Origin: a virus | DNA length: 31,564 bases | Strand: one strand, 5' to 3' | IMG/VR virus record: IMGVR_UViG_3300040808_001336 | Coordinates: 1 to 31,564 of that record | In this document: positions 7,257 through 14,970 of the stretch, piece after piece | Numbering within the stretch: the stretch's first letter is position 1 | Layout: each line of letters starts with the position of its first letter | Position numbers and translations under genes: made by a program | The notes under the pieces: model-generated | Seen by the model: only the letters and a program-made list of their open reading frames with translations | What the model was told of the DNA's origin: nothing | Databases searched by the model: none

Positions 7257-8181
7257 TTATGTTACTCCAAGTTGAACACATACGGTGTAAGAGTCTTTTA
7301 CTTGTATCTGATCCAGGGCGTCTGTGCAGTGTAACAATTTGATCCATCCAGACTATTTCACCGTCTTGCCAATTGTGCTTATAAACATATTTGTCTTGCC
7401 ACAAATGGTCTACTAAAAATTTGTATAGTCTTTCGAACTCGTGCTGTGTGTATCCTTTAAACCCAACAATACTTGTCCATGGAAAATGCATTCCTGTCAT
7501 GCCGTTAGGTGCTGTAGCTATTACAGGCATTTCTACCCCGTCATCAGGAACAAGATGCATTTGTGTAATCAATGCTTGAGAATCTGAAGTACCTTTGCAA
7601 ATTTTATCCTTTTCAAAGCTATGGATAGCAATTAATTGTTTTACTTCTGACTGTACATCTGAGCTAAGGTCGTTTAGTGCATCTACGGTTTGTAGAAACT
7701 CTGTGCTTGATCCTTCTGTACCTTCTACGCCCTGAAGACCAATTAATGGTGCATATCCGCTATTATCGCTTTGTTGGTTACTATGCCATTCTAACTCACC
7801 ATCGGCAAACATACCAGTTCGTTTGCCTTTTTCATCTTTAATACCAGTTACTCGGATCATTCCTTTGAGATCTTCTAATCCGCCTTTCATTTTTTTCATA
7901 TCGGAAATAGTTTCTGCAAGAAGTTTATTCATACCTTCTTCGTTAATACGCTTCTTTAATACATCTTTAGCACCTGAGACAACTGGATCTCCCCAAAGAG
8001 TTTGTATGTAATGAAATCTTTGCGGCGTTATATTTGCGCATTTTGCATCTACGTAAACAACAAGCTCATTAAATACTAGCTTGCCTAACTCCATTAAGTC
8101 GTTGTCACTAGCTGTAGCTAAATCTATGTCAATAGCTTGTGCTCCTAAAGAACCAAAGCCGGGTAAATCAATTTTTTTCAT
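7249..8181 (-). CDS. TauD/TfdA-family dioxygenase homologue with HxN in place of HxD
   Basis: A 310-residue protein with the TauD/TfdA fold signature. ELEWHSNQQSDN lies at 130-140, MHFPWTSIVGFKGYTQHEF carries the substrate-side region, and VTLHRRPG with H286 is followed by the co-substrate arginine region (SKRLLHRMCS). The proximal metal motif reads H133-S-N135, not H-x-D, so the carboxylate iron ligand is missing at the usual place. Halogenases of the wider superfamily also lack this carboxylate, but with Gly or Ala. Asn may still bind iron weakly, or the protein may be altered or inactive. ATG overlaps the PanD stop as ATGA, with GGAGAA upstream, so it is tightly coupled to panD. Confidence 0.75.
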   Translation of the reverse strand: MKKIDLPGFGSLGAQAIDIDLATASDNDLMELGKLVFNELVVYVDAKCANITPQRFHYIQTLWGDPVVSGAKDVLKKRINEEGMNKLLAETISDMKKMKGGLEDLKGMIRVTGIKDEKGKRTGMFADGELEWHSNQQSDNSGYAPLIGLQGVEGTEGSSTEFLQTVDALNDLSSDVQSEVKQLIAIHSFEKDKICKGTSDSQALITQMHLVPDDGVEMPVIATAPNGMTGMHFPWTSIVGFKGYTQHEFERLYKFLVDHLWQDKYVYKHNWQDGEIVWMDQIVTLHRRPGSDTSKRLLHRMCSTWSNIID

Positions 8182-8534
8182 TTGTTCTCCATAGGGTAAG
8201 ACATTATATCAGATATTGTATTATACTTATCGCAAAATATAACAGTTGCAGAGTTAAATTGATTTAGCATCTCGTATGCAATAACAACACATTTATCGCC
8301 AATTTCACCTAATCTTGCTCCTCCACCGTTTAATTCAAACGAGCCCTTAGGTCCAGGTAACGCATACGTAGTCCAACGATTACCGTTATTTAAATTTACT
8401 ATGTCTACTTTTTGATAAGGATCTATACCAGAAGCTTTTAATAAATCTGCACAAACAGTAACACTTCCGTGATAATCTATGCTTTTAGAACTTACACTGA
8501 TATTATGTATTTTAGATTGTATATATTCTCTCAT
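8178..8534 (-). CDS. panD: L-aspartate 1-decarboxylase-like protein (PanD)
   Basis: A 118-residue protein colinear with bacterial PanD (about 126). The self-cleavage site is G23-S24 in YHGSVTV, where Ser becomes the pyruvoyl cofactor. K8 (SKIH) matches Lys9 of the E. coli enzyme. NGNRWTTYAL gives R53, T56 and Y57, matching Arg54, Thr57 and Tyr58, and N69-G70 matches the NG pair of the active site. The product would be beta-alanine from aspartate, or another amine from a related amino acid. In bacteria beta-alanine feeds pantothenate and CoA. Here no other pantothenate gene is seen, and panD heads an operon of oxygenases, a desaturase, a radical SAM enzyme and an ATP-grasp ligase. The ATG at 8534 lines up with the E. 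coli start. Strong family call; substrate not proven. Confidence 0.88.
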   Translation of the reverse strand: MREYIQSKIHNISVSSKSIDYHGSVTVCADLLKASGIDPYQKVDIVNLNNGNRWTTYALPGPKGSFELNGGGARLGEIGDKCVVIAYEMLNQFNSATVIFCDKYNTISDIMSYPMENK

Positions 8535-8540
8535 AAGTAT

Positions 8541-8569
8541 ATTATACTACATGAGAAATGTGTTGTCAA
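8541..8569 (-). promoter_or_regulatory. Consensus sigma70-type promoter in front of panD
   Basis: On the minus strand TTGACA (8569-8564) and TATAAT (8546-8541) are separated by exactly 17 bases, a perfect consensus. The expected start of transcription, about 7 bases after the -10, is near 8534, the first base of the panD start codon. The messenger would therefore have little or no leader. The -10/spacer border also holds the TAG stop of the preceding gene. Confidence 0.75.
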
Positions 8570-9152
8570 TACTTTTATATAAATCTATATCTTTTTGATA
8601 ATAATCTTGCCATAATTCCAATACAGAATTATTAAGTAGCTCTTCTTTACTGTATTTTGTATATGTAGGAGATTGATTAGAAACAATGGAGTACTTAAAA
8701 TCGTAATCTAGTTTTTTGTTTATCCAGTTGCGTACTTCAGGAATTCGATTAAACGAAAACAGTTTTGTATCGTTGTTTATAAATTCAGTCATCGGCTTAA
8801 AATGATTGTCCCAGTTAGTTGGTATCTTTTTAACTAGTATAAGATTTACATATAGCCAATTATTAATTTTTTTAAATTCTATATCTTTTGTTCGATAGAT
8901 GTATTCAGAAAGTGTTCTTTCCCAAGGTTCTCTTAGTATAGCAAATTCGTTTTTGAAAGACTTTTTAAAATATTGTTGACGTTCAACTGCGTCTAAATGA
9001 TGAGAACTTACATTTAAATAAGTTTGCATCCAAGGATTATAACCTTCAACTGTTGCACCTTGACTTCTCAAATTTGTATATATTGATGTTCCGCCAGTTT
9101 TTGGTATATGTACAAAAAACACAGAATTATTTTTATAAACAATATTTGGCAT
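8547..9152 (-). CDS. Sulfotransferase-family protein
   Basis: A 201-residue protein from ATG 9152. FFVHIPKTGGTSIYTNL near the N-terminus is the 5'-phosphosulfate loop of PAPS-dependent sulfotransferases, and LREPWERTLSEY supplies the 3'-phosphate Arg/Ser pair. It would transfer sulfate to a carbohydrate, lipid or other acceptor, or use the fold for another purpose. An in-frame TTG at 9158 is an alternative start; AGGA lies upstream of both. It overlaps the oxygenase gene at 9133 by 20 bases and ends at the panD promoter. The acceptor is unknown. Confidence 0.78.
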   Translation of the reverse strand: MPNIVYKNNSVFFVHIPKTGGTSIYTNLRSQGATVEGYNPWMQTYLNVSSHHLDAVERQQYFKKSFKNEFAILREPWERTLSEYIYRTKDIEFKKINNWLYVNLILVKKIPTNWDNHFKPMTEFINNDTKLFSFNRIPEVRNWINKKLDYDFKYSIVSNQSPTYTKYSKEELLNNSVLELWQDYYQKDIDLYKSIDNTFLM

Positions 9153-9726
9153 GAACAAATTTTCCTATCTCTTGCATTCTTTCGATGTCGGCAAAACTAA
9201 GTTTAGGATTAAACCCTAAGCCCAGCACAACTCTATCTGTTTTTGAAAAGTTTACAACATTATGTACTTTTTCAGTATTAAGACATATAGGAGTAGTGTA
9301 ATTTACTTTTTTAATTAGTGTTGAGTCGGGCCATCCGCCCCCGTCTTTTAAAACAGGTTTGCCCTCAAAAAATTCTGTGTTAGGTATAAAAGTTTTTCCT
9401 TTATCAAATATACCTACATAAGACTCGTCAAAGTTTCCTTCTATAGGAATATTAAGTGCTACTTTGCGTCTGCTGTCAGTGTGCGGCATAACTACAGCAC
9501 CAGGTTCTGTATACATGATTTCATAGTTGTCTACAATTTCAGGGTCTACTAGTTTATCTAACACTTCTTGTAGACTAGGCATAACTTCTAAATTTAAGCT
9601 ATGCATATAAAGACGCTTTCGTCTTGTGCCATAAAAACGAAAGCGTTCCTTGTTTATTTTAATAATTTGGGTTTTTAGGTCGCTAGACAGATCAAAGTCT
9701 TTTAATATGAAATATCTATTGAGCAT
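9133..9726 (-). CDS. Fe(II)/2-oxoglutarate oxygenase, HTD type (paralogue of 1955-2524)
   Basis: A 197-residue protein. VMPH82TD84SRRKVALNIPIEG, TPICLNTEKVH155NVVNF and TDR165VVLGLGF give the triad and arginine. The spacing and many flanking residues match the plus-strand protein at 1955-2524, showing common ancestry. It lies just after the tail-fibre-like gene, with ATG 4 bases beyond that stop and no strong ribosome site. The two paralogues bracket the panD operon. The substrate is unknown; protein-side-chain hydroxylation is as plausible as small-molecule chemistry. Confidence 0.75.
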   Translation of the reverse strand: MLNRYFILKDFDLSSDLKTQIIKINKERFRFYGTRRKRLYMHSLNLEVMPSLQEVLDKLVDPEIVDNYEIMYTEPGAVVMPHTDSRRKVALNIPIEGNFDESYVGIFDKGKTFIPNTEFFEGKPVLKDGGGWPDSTLIKKVNYTTPICLNTEKVHNVVNFSKTDRVVLGLGFNPKLSFADIERMQEIGKFVHAKYCL

Positions 9727-9730
9727 CCAT

Positions 9731-10909
9731 TTAGTTTAGAGCAACCCAAGCAGATCCAGTGTAACCTTGGAATTGTGGATTACCTGCTCCGTCGCCGTCT
9801 GTAACAAAACAAACCATGCCAGCAGCAGGTGTTGCTGCTGCATCTCTTGCAGAAGTATCAGCATATACAGCTAATTGTGCCATGCCTGAAAATGTACTAG
9901 TTCTAGTTTCGTCAACTGTAAACTGAGGTTCGGCTGCACCGTTTGAAGCAAATGTAAACAGTGATACTCTACCTGGAATTCTGTTTGCTTCAGGAGCACC
10001 ATTTGCAATAACTACAACGCCACCTGCGCCGTAGTTTGCAGATCCGTTGTATCCTCTAACTTGGAATGCACCTAGATTGTCACCACTTTGCACTGCTGTT
10101 GGCGCACCTTTTGTGCCTCTTGATTTTGTAATAGATATTGAAACAGTGTTTGTGCCGTCTGAGCTGTGATTAACAGCAACAGGCGCTGATAAAGGACTAT
10201 CATTAAATATGTTTAAACTTGTATCTGGGAAGCCTGCACTAGTGCCACCCAGTCTAAGATTACGACTTATAATAACATTACCACCAGTATTAGCAGTTGT
10301 AATAATTAAACTAGTATCGTCAGGATTGAATAAAGAAATTTGATTAGGAGTCTCACCGCCTATTCTAATATCACTAGCACTAACACTTCCAGTAGCAGTA
10401 ATTCCACCAAAGCTAGTTATCTTTTCTGCAAATAACTCTCTATTAATAGCATCGACCATAACAGATGAGTTTTCACCAAACACGCTTCCTTGCATGTCAC
10501 CATCTAAGTAACCGTTAATTACTTCGCCCGGACTAAAGATAGGTGATCCTGGAACCCAGGCAGCACCATCCCAAACAAGACTATCTCCGTTACTAGGAGG
10601 ATTACTTACAACATCAACATTAGATAAATCATTAATAGTAAGAGCAGGAACACCAGGAGCAAAGTTAGAACCGTTCCAAAGTAAAGCATCTCCGCTTGTA
10701 GGTGCAACACTGGTTGTGTCAACGTCACTTAATGCATCTATGCTTACAGTGGCTAAGTCATTTTCAATACCACCGGTTACCTTAATTCCTCCTACAGTTG
10801 ACCCGTCACCTATCCAAAGTGCTTCGTTGTCAATCCATAGTGGTTCACCTGCTTCGGGTGTAATTAGTTGTCGTTCTGCATCAGTTCCGCGTCTTAGTTT
10901 TAAGGCCAT
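9731..10909 (-). CDS. Tail-fibre-like structural protein
   Basis: A 392-residue protein. The N-terminus MALKLRRGTDAERQLITP then GEPLWIDNEALWIGDGSTVGG is a head module common in phage tail fibres and receptor-binding proteins. Two copies of a short repeat follow at about 57-88 and 95-123: LSDVD..PTSGDALLWNGSNFAPG and LSNVD..PSNGDSLVWDGAAWVPG. The middle is Gly/Ser/Thr/Asn-rich beta structure. The end, MVCFVTDGDGAGNPQFQGYTG then SAWVALN, is a typical phage C-terminal cap. An AGGAG site precedes the ATG and a T4-late-like CATAAATA lies 30 bases upstream, as expected for a virion gene. The host receptor is unknown. Confidence 0.78.
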   Translation of the reverse strand: MALKLRRGTDAERQLITPEAGEPLWIDNEALWIGDGSTVGGIKVTGGIENDLATVSIDALSDVDTTSVAPTSGDALLWNGSNFAPGVPALTINDLSNVDVVSNPPSNGDSLVWDGAAWVPGSPIFSPGEVINGYLDGDMQGSVFGENSSVMVDAINRELFAEKITSFGGITATGSVSASDIRIGGETPNQISLFNPDDTSLIITTANTGGNVIISRNLRLGGTSAGFPDTSLNIFNDSPLSAPVAVNHSSDGTNTVSISITKSRGTKGAPTAVQSGDNLGAFQVRGYNGSANYGAGGVVVIANGAPEANRIPGRVSLFTFASNGAAEPQFTVDETRTSTFSGMAQLAVYADTSARDAAATPAAGMVCFVTDGDGAGNPQFQGYTGSAWVALN

Positions 10910-10938
10910 TACCTATAACTCCTAGTTCTTGTTATATG

Positions 10939-10946
10939 TATTTATG
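10939..10946 (-). promoter_or_regulatory. T4-type late promoter candidate
   Basis: The minus strand reads CATAAATA here, one base from the T4 late -10 box TATAAATA, 30 bases before the ATG of the tail-fibre-like gene. A structural gene is where a late promoter is expected. Confidence 0.5.
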
Positions 10947-10951
10947 CTTTT

Positions 10952-11260
10952 TTATTTCTTTTTCTTCATAAACAATCGAGTGCGTTTAGTAATATCAGCT
11001 TTAACTTTTGGAATGTCAACAACAAAGTTTACACCTTGTATAGTATCTTCATATTCTTCAAGCAGACCTTCTAGAGCGTACTCTAGTTCGTCTGCATCCG
11101 CTTGTCCATGATCCACATCCATAACCCAAACTTTGCCGTCGTCGAATTTTACTTCAACAGACTTGATATACTGGATAGGTACAACTTGTATGTCTACCTC
11201 ATCCAGTATACCTGGCCATTGTTCGGTTACTTCTGGAGATATTTTTTTCTTTTTAGGCAC
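10952..11260 (-). CDS. Hypothetical protein
   Basis: A 102-residue protein that I do not recognise. It has lysine-rich ends (PKKKK and MKKKK) around an acidic middle (DADELEYALEGLLEEYED, a likely helix). The segment VEVKFDDGKVWVMDVDHG looks like a beta hairpin. The start codon is GTG and overlaps the upstream stop by 8 bases, so it is coupled to the gene at 11253. It lies among small phage proteins next to the tail-fibre gene. Confidence 0.6.
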   Translation of the reverse strand: MPKKKKISPEVTEQWPGILDEVDIQVVPIQYIKSVEVKFDDGKVWVMDVDHGQADADELEYALEGLLEEYEDTIQGVNFVVDIPKVKADITKRTRLFMKKKK

Positions 11261-11861
11261 TTTCCGTAGACTTAGCTTTGGCCTTTTTCTTCGTTGGCAC
11301 TAGCTCTTCAGCTTGCTCTCTTAGGCGCTTTGCTTCCTTAAACATAGCGTCAGCTTGCGAACGATACTGCGCCGCAAGATCTTCGTCCGTCAATACACCG
11401 TTTTCTGCAACCGGTTCAGATGGTGTTTCAGCTACTGGTGCAGTTTGCGTAGTTGACTGTGTTTTTTGTTGCCCGCTTTGCAGTGCTAAGTCTTCAACTG
11501 CCATACCTTTTTGCTGGGCAATAATTGTATTAAGCTCTGCTAAATTTACACTATCTCTAAAGTTGGGAATCATCTCAATTTCGCTAGTAGGTATTTTTAC
11601 TAGTTTACCTGTACGTGAAAAATGTACAAGCATATTTCTGCCATCTGGTAATTGACTGCGATGCATTACCTCTGCAAGCTCGTATGCGTTTTGTCCTGCA
11701 TTTGATTCAACAACACCTACCAGTGCATCATGATCAGCAGCTTCTAAACTATCACTAAACACTACTAGGCAATGATTAGGATCGTTTGGAACTACACGAT
11801 ATGCGACAAAGCATTTTCTTTTGTTGTTAGTCTGTCTTCCGACATGTTTCATATCTGGCAT
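11253..11861 (-). CDS. Hypothetical phage protein with charged C-terminal helix
   Basis: With the ATG at 11861 the protein has 202 residues. A longer frame from 11903 exists, but CTCCT read on the minus strand gives AGGAG 6 bases before 11861, which decides the start. The first 120 residues look globular (CFVAYRVVPNDPNHCLVVF; RNMLVHFSRTGKLVKI). Then comes a Gln/Thr/Pro-rich linker (about 130-158) and a charged helix ending in KKKAKAKST. I do not recognise the family; the layout suggests a phage DNA-associated or virion assembly protein, but this is only inference. Confidence 0.6.
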   Translation of the reverse strand: MPDMKHVGRQTNNKRKCFVAYRVVPNDPNHCLVVFSDSLEAADHDALVGVVESNAGQNAYELAEVMHRSQLPDGRNMLVHFSRTGKLVKIPTSEIEMIPNFRDSVNLAELNTIIAQQKGMAVEDLALQSGQQKTQSTTQTAPVAETPSEPVAENGVLTDEDLAAQYRSQADAMFKEAKRLREQAEELVPTKKKAKAKSTESA

Positions 11862-11862
11862 A

Positions 11863-12087
11863 TTATTCTCCTGCTGGAACTTCCTCAGCTTCGGCTTCGC
11901 CATTTGCTGCTGCTTGCTGTTCTGCTACAGCCTTAAGGAACTTTTCTAACTTATCGTATACAGTGCCAACAGTGGTCATTTCGTTTGGTTTAAACGCACC
12001 ACGGCCGCTAGCTACGTCGATAATAGTTTTCATAGCAGTTAGGTCCTGTACGCTAAGATCTGGTGCTACTTGTTCTTGTTCGCTCAT
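11863..12087 (-). CDS. Small hypothetical phage protein
   Basis: A 74-residue acidic protein with a central helix (VQDLTAMKTIIDVASGRGAF; TVYDKLEKFLKAVAEQQAA) and an Ala/Glu-rich tail. Small proteins of this appearance sit near structural genes in T4-like marine phages, as far as I recall; the function is unknown. AAGGAG precedes the ATG. Its stop abuts the ribosome site of the next gene. Confidence 0.6.
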   Translation of the reverse strand: MSEQEQVAPDLSVQDLTAMKTIIDVASGRGAFKPNEMTTVGTVYDKLEKFLKAVAEQQAAANGEAEAEEVPAGE

Positions 12088-12126
12088 ATTTTAATCTCCT
12101 TGTAGTAATAATTATGCGCAAAGTAT

Positions 12127-12405
12127 TTACTTATATTTCAAATGTGGACACGCCAACATGAAATAACTTGCTTCTTTTGGATCTTCGAAACCTATTCTAT
12201 ACACAGTTTCTATATTAGAATCCTGGAGAGCAACTCCTTTACCTACATAGTAACGACCTTTTAAGTGCGAGTCTATCCAACGCACTACACTTTCTTCTAG
12301 GTTATACATCATAGGTTGTGTCACAACTTCAAAGTGCGGAGGAAGGATTTTTACCTTCCTTGCACCGAAAAAGTTAAGTGGATTTGGATCTTTTATTTTT
12401 ATCAT
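12127..12405 (-). CDS. Hypothetical phage protein
   Basis: A 92-residue protein, not recognised. It is a small mixed alpha/beta protein with FEVVTQPMMYNLEESVVRWI and VYRIGFEDPKEASYFMLACP. Its ATG overlaps the stop of the VWA/HExxH gene as ATGA, so it is co-translated with that gene and may be its partner. Confidence 0.62.
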   Translation of the reverse strand: MIKIKDPNPLNFFGARKVKILPPHFEVVTQPMMYNLEESVVRWIDSHLKGRYYVGKGVALQDSNIETVYRIGFEDPKEASYFMLACPHLKYK

Positions 12406-13733
12406 GCAACTTCATCATAGTGTGCTGTAACACCAAATGGTGCCTGTAGCTCTTTGTTGTGATTGCTATGTATTACAAATACAGTTTCACACCAGTCTGG
12501 ATCTCCCCAGCTATCCCATGCGTAGCCATCTGTAAACATAATAAACTTCTTAGGCTGGATATCGTTTTCTTTCATATACGTCCAGTTCGCCATAAAGTCA
12601 GTGCCACCACCGCCAAAGATTTCGTATTCAGTTAAGTCTTCGCCGCCGTCTGCACTAAAGTCCTGCTCGTTGTAAACACTAGTATCAAAGCACCACAATT
12701 TAATTTTGTAGTCTTTGTACTCGTCCATAATACCTTTGACTTCGCTTAAGAACACTTTTGCTTGATCATTACCGATCGAACCACTCATATCAATGCTAAC
12801 ACAGATATCAATAGTTTCGTCAAAGTCTTGTCCTGGCAGTATTGCACCAGTATGCCAGCCCTTACGGTTAGGACGCTGGAAAGTAAAATCGCTACGGATA
12901 GTGCTTTGGATCTGTTGACGTAGCAATTCACGCCAGTTCATCTTAGGCTCTGTAAGCTCTTTGATCATACGCTGTACAGCACCAGGTGTATTACCTGCGC
13001 CTGCGGCTTGAGCTGCCTGTAGCATACCTTCTTTGATTTCATCTTTGATATTTTGTAGTTCTTCTTTTGTATACTTAGGCTTTTTTGTGCTTACAGTATT
13101 ACCGTTGCCGTCTTTTTCTTCGCCGTCGTCACCGCCGCCTTCACCTTCGTCGTCAAGCTCTAGATGTTCGTCTAGCATTTCGCCTAGTTGTTTTAAGAAC
13201 TCTCGTCCGTTCTTTTCAGCTTCTTTAAATAAGTCGTCGTATACTTCTTCGGAAGTCCAATCTTCGTATTTAAAGTCTTGGAAGCAATCTACTACTTTGG
13301 GTTTTTCACCAATGCGATCACGCACTAGGATATTGTTTACAATGTAGTCTTGTGCAATATTAGACAGCATTGGGTCTAGGTTACGATCTTGCCAAGTACG
13401 GCGCTCTAAGTGATCGAACACGCAGTGTAGGATTTCGTGTGCAATAACAAACTCAATTTCTTTGTTTGACATTGCATTAAAGAATTGTGTGTTAAAATAC
13501 AGGTTGCGTCCGTCTACAGCGGCAGTAGGGCACCATTCGTCTGCTGCCTTAATTTGTAAACGTGTTGCCATATTGCCAAAGAACGGGTGACGCAGTAGCA
13601 AGCCTACTCGTGCAACAATAATGCGGTCAAGTACTTCGACACGCATTTCTTCAAGTTGGGCTTCTGTGATATCTGGATCTGGTTGCCAGTTCTTCTTACC
13701 GTCTAGGTTAAAAATTACATCTGCGTCAAACAT
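12402..13733 (-). CDS. VWA-domain protein with HExxH metallopeptidase-like motif
   Basis: A 443-residue protein in two parts. The N-terminal part carries FVIAH99EILH103, a zincin motif as in VWA-like putative metallopeptidases. An acidic, low-complexity linker lies around 188-210 (rich in Asp, Glu and Gly). The C-terminal VWA domain has the metal-ion-dependent adhesion motif D315-M-S-G-S319 and, later, FGGGGTDF and FTDG. Such proteins work with MoxR-type AAA+ ATPases, the gene for which lies just upstream. The pair may act as a chaperone or remodelling machine in virion assembly or host takeover; the target is unknown. AAGGA precedes the ATG, and a consensus promoter lies 31-58 bases upstream. 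Confidence 0.83.
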   Translation of the reverse strand: MFDADVIFNLDGKKNWQPDPDITEAQLEEMRVEVLDRIIVARVGLLLRHPFFGNMATRLQIKAADEWCPTAAVDGRNLYFNTQFFNAMSNKEIEFVIAHEILHCVFDHLERRTWQDRNLDPMLSNIAQDYIVNNILVRDRIGEKPKVVDCFQDFKYEDWTSEEVYDDLFKEAEKNGREFLKQLGEMLDEHLELDDEGEGGGDDGEEKDGNGNTVSTKKPKYTKEELQNIKDEIKEGMLQAAQAAGAGNTPGAVQRMIKELTEPKMNWRELLRQQIQSTIRSDFTFQRPNRKGWHTGAILPGQDFDETIDICVSIDMSGSIGNDQAKVFLSEVKGIMDEYKDYKIKLWCFDTSVYNEQDFSADGGEDLTEYEIFGGGGTDFMANWTYMKENDIQPKKFIMFTDGYAWDSWGDPDWCETVFVIHSNHNKELQAPFGVTAHYDEVA

Positions 13734-13763
13734 GTGCTATGTCCTTTGTTTTATTACTCTATT

Positions 13764-13791
13764 ATTATAACATATTTACTAGAGTTGTCAA
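13764..13791 (-). promoter_or_regulatory. Sigma70-type promoter for the VWA/HExxH gene
   Basis: The minus strand has GGTTGACA with TTGACA at 13791-13786, 16 bases, then TATAAT at 13769-13764. Transcription would start near 13757, giving a leader of about 24 bases. It follows directly on the terminator of the upstream MoxR gene. Confidence 0.75.
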
Positions 13792-13794
13792 CCA

Positions 13795-13829
13795 GAAAAA
13801 GATAGAGTGGGCTCAAAAGAACCCACTCT
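13795..13829 (-). terminator. Rho-independent terminator after the MoxR gene
   Basis: An 11-pair stem with a TTTT loop: AGAGTGGGTTC (13829-13819) pairs with GAGCCCACTCT (13814-13804, including one G-U pair), followed on the minus strand by a T-rich run (ATCTTTTTC). On the plus strand the stem is followed by GTTTTGTTT, so it may work in both directions. Confidence 0.85.
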
Positions 13830-13836
13830 GTTTTGT

Positions 13837-14922
13837 TTAAGACTGAGCTGCCTTAATGTATTTTCCATAACGATCATGGAACTCATCAAAACAATCAACC
13901 TCATCTGGATCAATTGGCAATGAGTACTGTGTAAGTGCAAGTTTGATGCCCATAACAACCAACTCAGTGTCAAAATTATCCATTGCAAAGCGCAGGAAGT
14001 TGTTGACTTTTTCGTCGAACTTTTTATCGCCACGGTCACAAGCTTCTTTCAACTCGTAACACAGAGACACTGTAAGGGAATACATAGCACTGATTTCTTT
14101 ACCAGTCATCTCTTTGACTTTCCCTGCTAAGATATCAGTTGGATTAGGCATAGACGCCGCTACTTTGCGGTGCGCCATAAACTTGACAGCCAAGCCTTCG
14201 CCAACCGAACCACTTACTAAATCAGTAGTGGTGTTTTCGTCTAAGTCATCTTCTAGCAACTCTGATACAAACGACCACGAACGAGGCGTTGCAAAAGAAC
14301 GGCTTGGAGACTTAGGATCGAAATCGTACAAGTCTTTCTTACTAAAAGTAAGGAAGCCTACAACATCTTTGTGGATGTTGTTAGTAACTGCCCACTGGAA
14401 CCAGTCATCAAAGTCGACACGCATTTCCAAGTGAACAAAACGGTTAGCCAACGGAGCAGGCATACGATACGTAACGCCTTTGTCTGCTTCGCGGTTACCT
14501 GCCGCAACAATCATTACGTTGTCTGGCAGTTTATATTGTCCTACACGACGATTAAGAATCAACTGGTATGCTGCCGCTTGTACGCTAGGCGCTGCCGAGT
14601 TCATTTCGTCTAAGAACAATACGATATTGTCGTATTGTGCGGCAAATGCTTCGTCTGGAAGCTCTGAAGGAGCACCCCAAACCATTTTACCGATGTTGCT
14701 GTCAAAGTATGGAATACCTTTAATATCTGTAGGTTCCCAAAGTGACAAACGAATGTCAATTAGATGTGAGTTGTCAAAACTGTCTGTAATCTGCTGTACG
14801 ATGTCAGACTTACCAATACCCGGAGGTCCCCAAAGGAAGATAGGACGCTGCTTGCGCATTGCAGTTTTAATAGAAGCTTTTGCGCTGTTTGGTGAAACAG
14901 TACGTGTTGCTACATTTTCCAT
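13837..14922 (-). CDS. MoxR-family AAA+ ATPase
   Basis: A 361-residue protein. Walker A is GPPGIGKS at 32-39, Walker B is NIVLFLDEMNSA with D105-E106, and NRRVGQYKLPDN followed by VAAGNREADKG supplies the sensor 1 region. This matches MoxR-type ATPases, which remodel or insert cofactors into target proteins together with a VWA partner. The partner gene lies immediately downstream, separated only by a terminator and a fresh promoter, so the two may be expressed at different levels. AAGG precedes the ATG at 14922. The family is clear; the target is unknown. Confidence 0.88.
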   Translation of the reverse strand: MENVATRTVSPNSAKASIKTAMRKQRPIFLWGPPGIGKSDIVQQITDSFDNSHLIDIRLSLWEPTDIKGIPYFDSNIGKMVWGAPSELPDEAFAAQYDNIVLFLDEMNSAAPSVQAAAYQLILNRRVGQYKLPDNVMIVAAGNREADKGVTYRMPAPLANRFVHLEMRVDFDDWFQWAVTNNIHKDVVGFLTFSKKDLYDFDPKSPSRSFATPRSWSFVSELLEDDLDENTTTDLVSGSVGEGLAVKFMAHRKVAASMPNPTDILAGKVKEMTGKEISAMYSLTVSLCYELKEACDRGDKKFDEKVNNFLRFAMDNFDTELVVMGIKLALTQYSLPIDPDEVDCFDEFHDRYGKYIKAAQS

Positions 14923-14970
14923 ATGTATTACCCTTCTTAAGTTTCAGTGCTTATTTGTAACTATACATAT

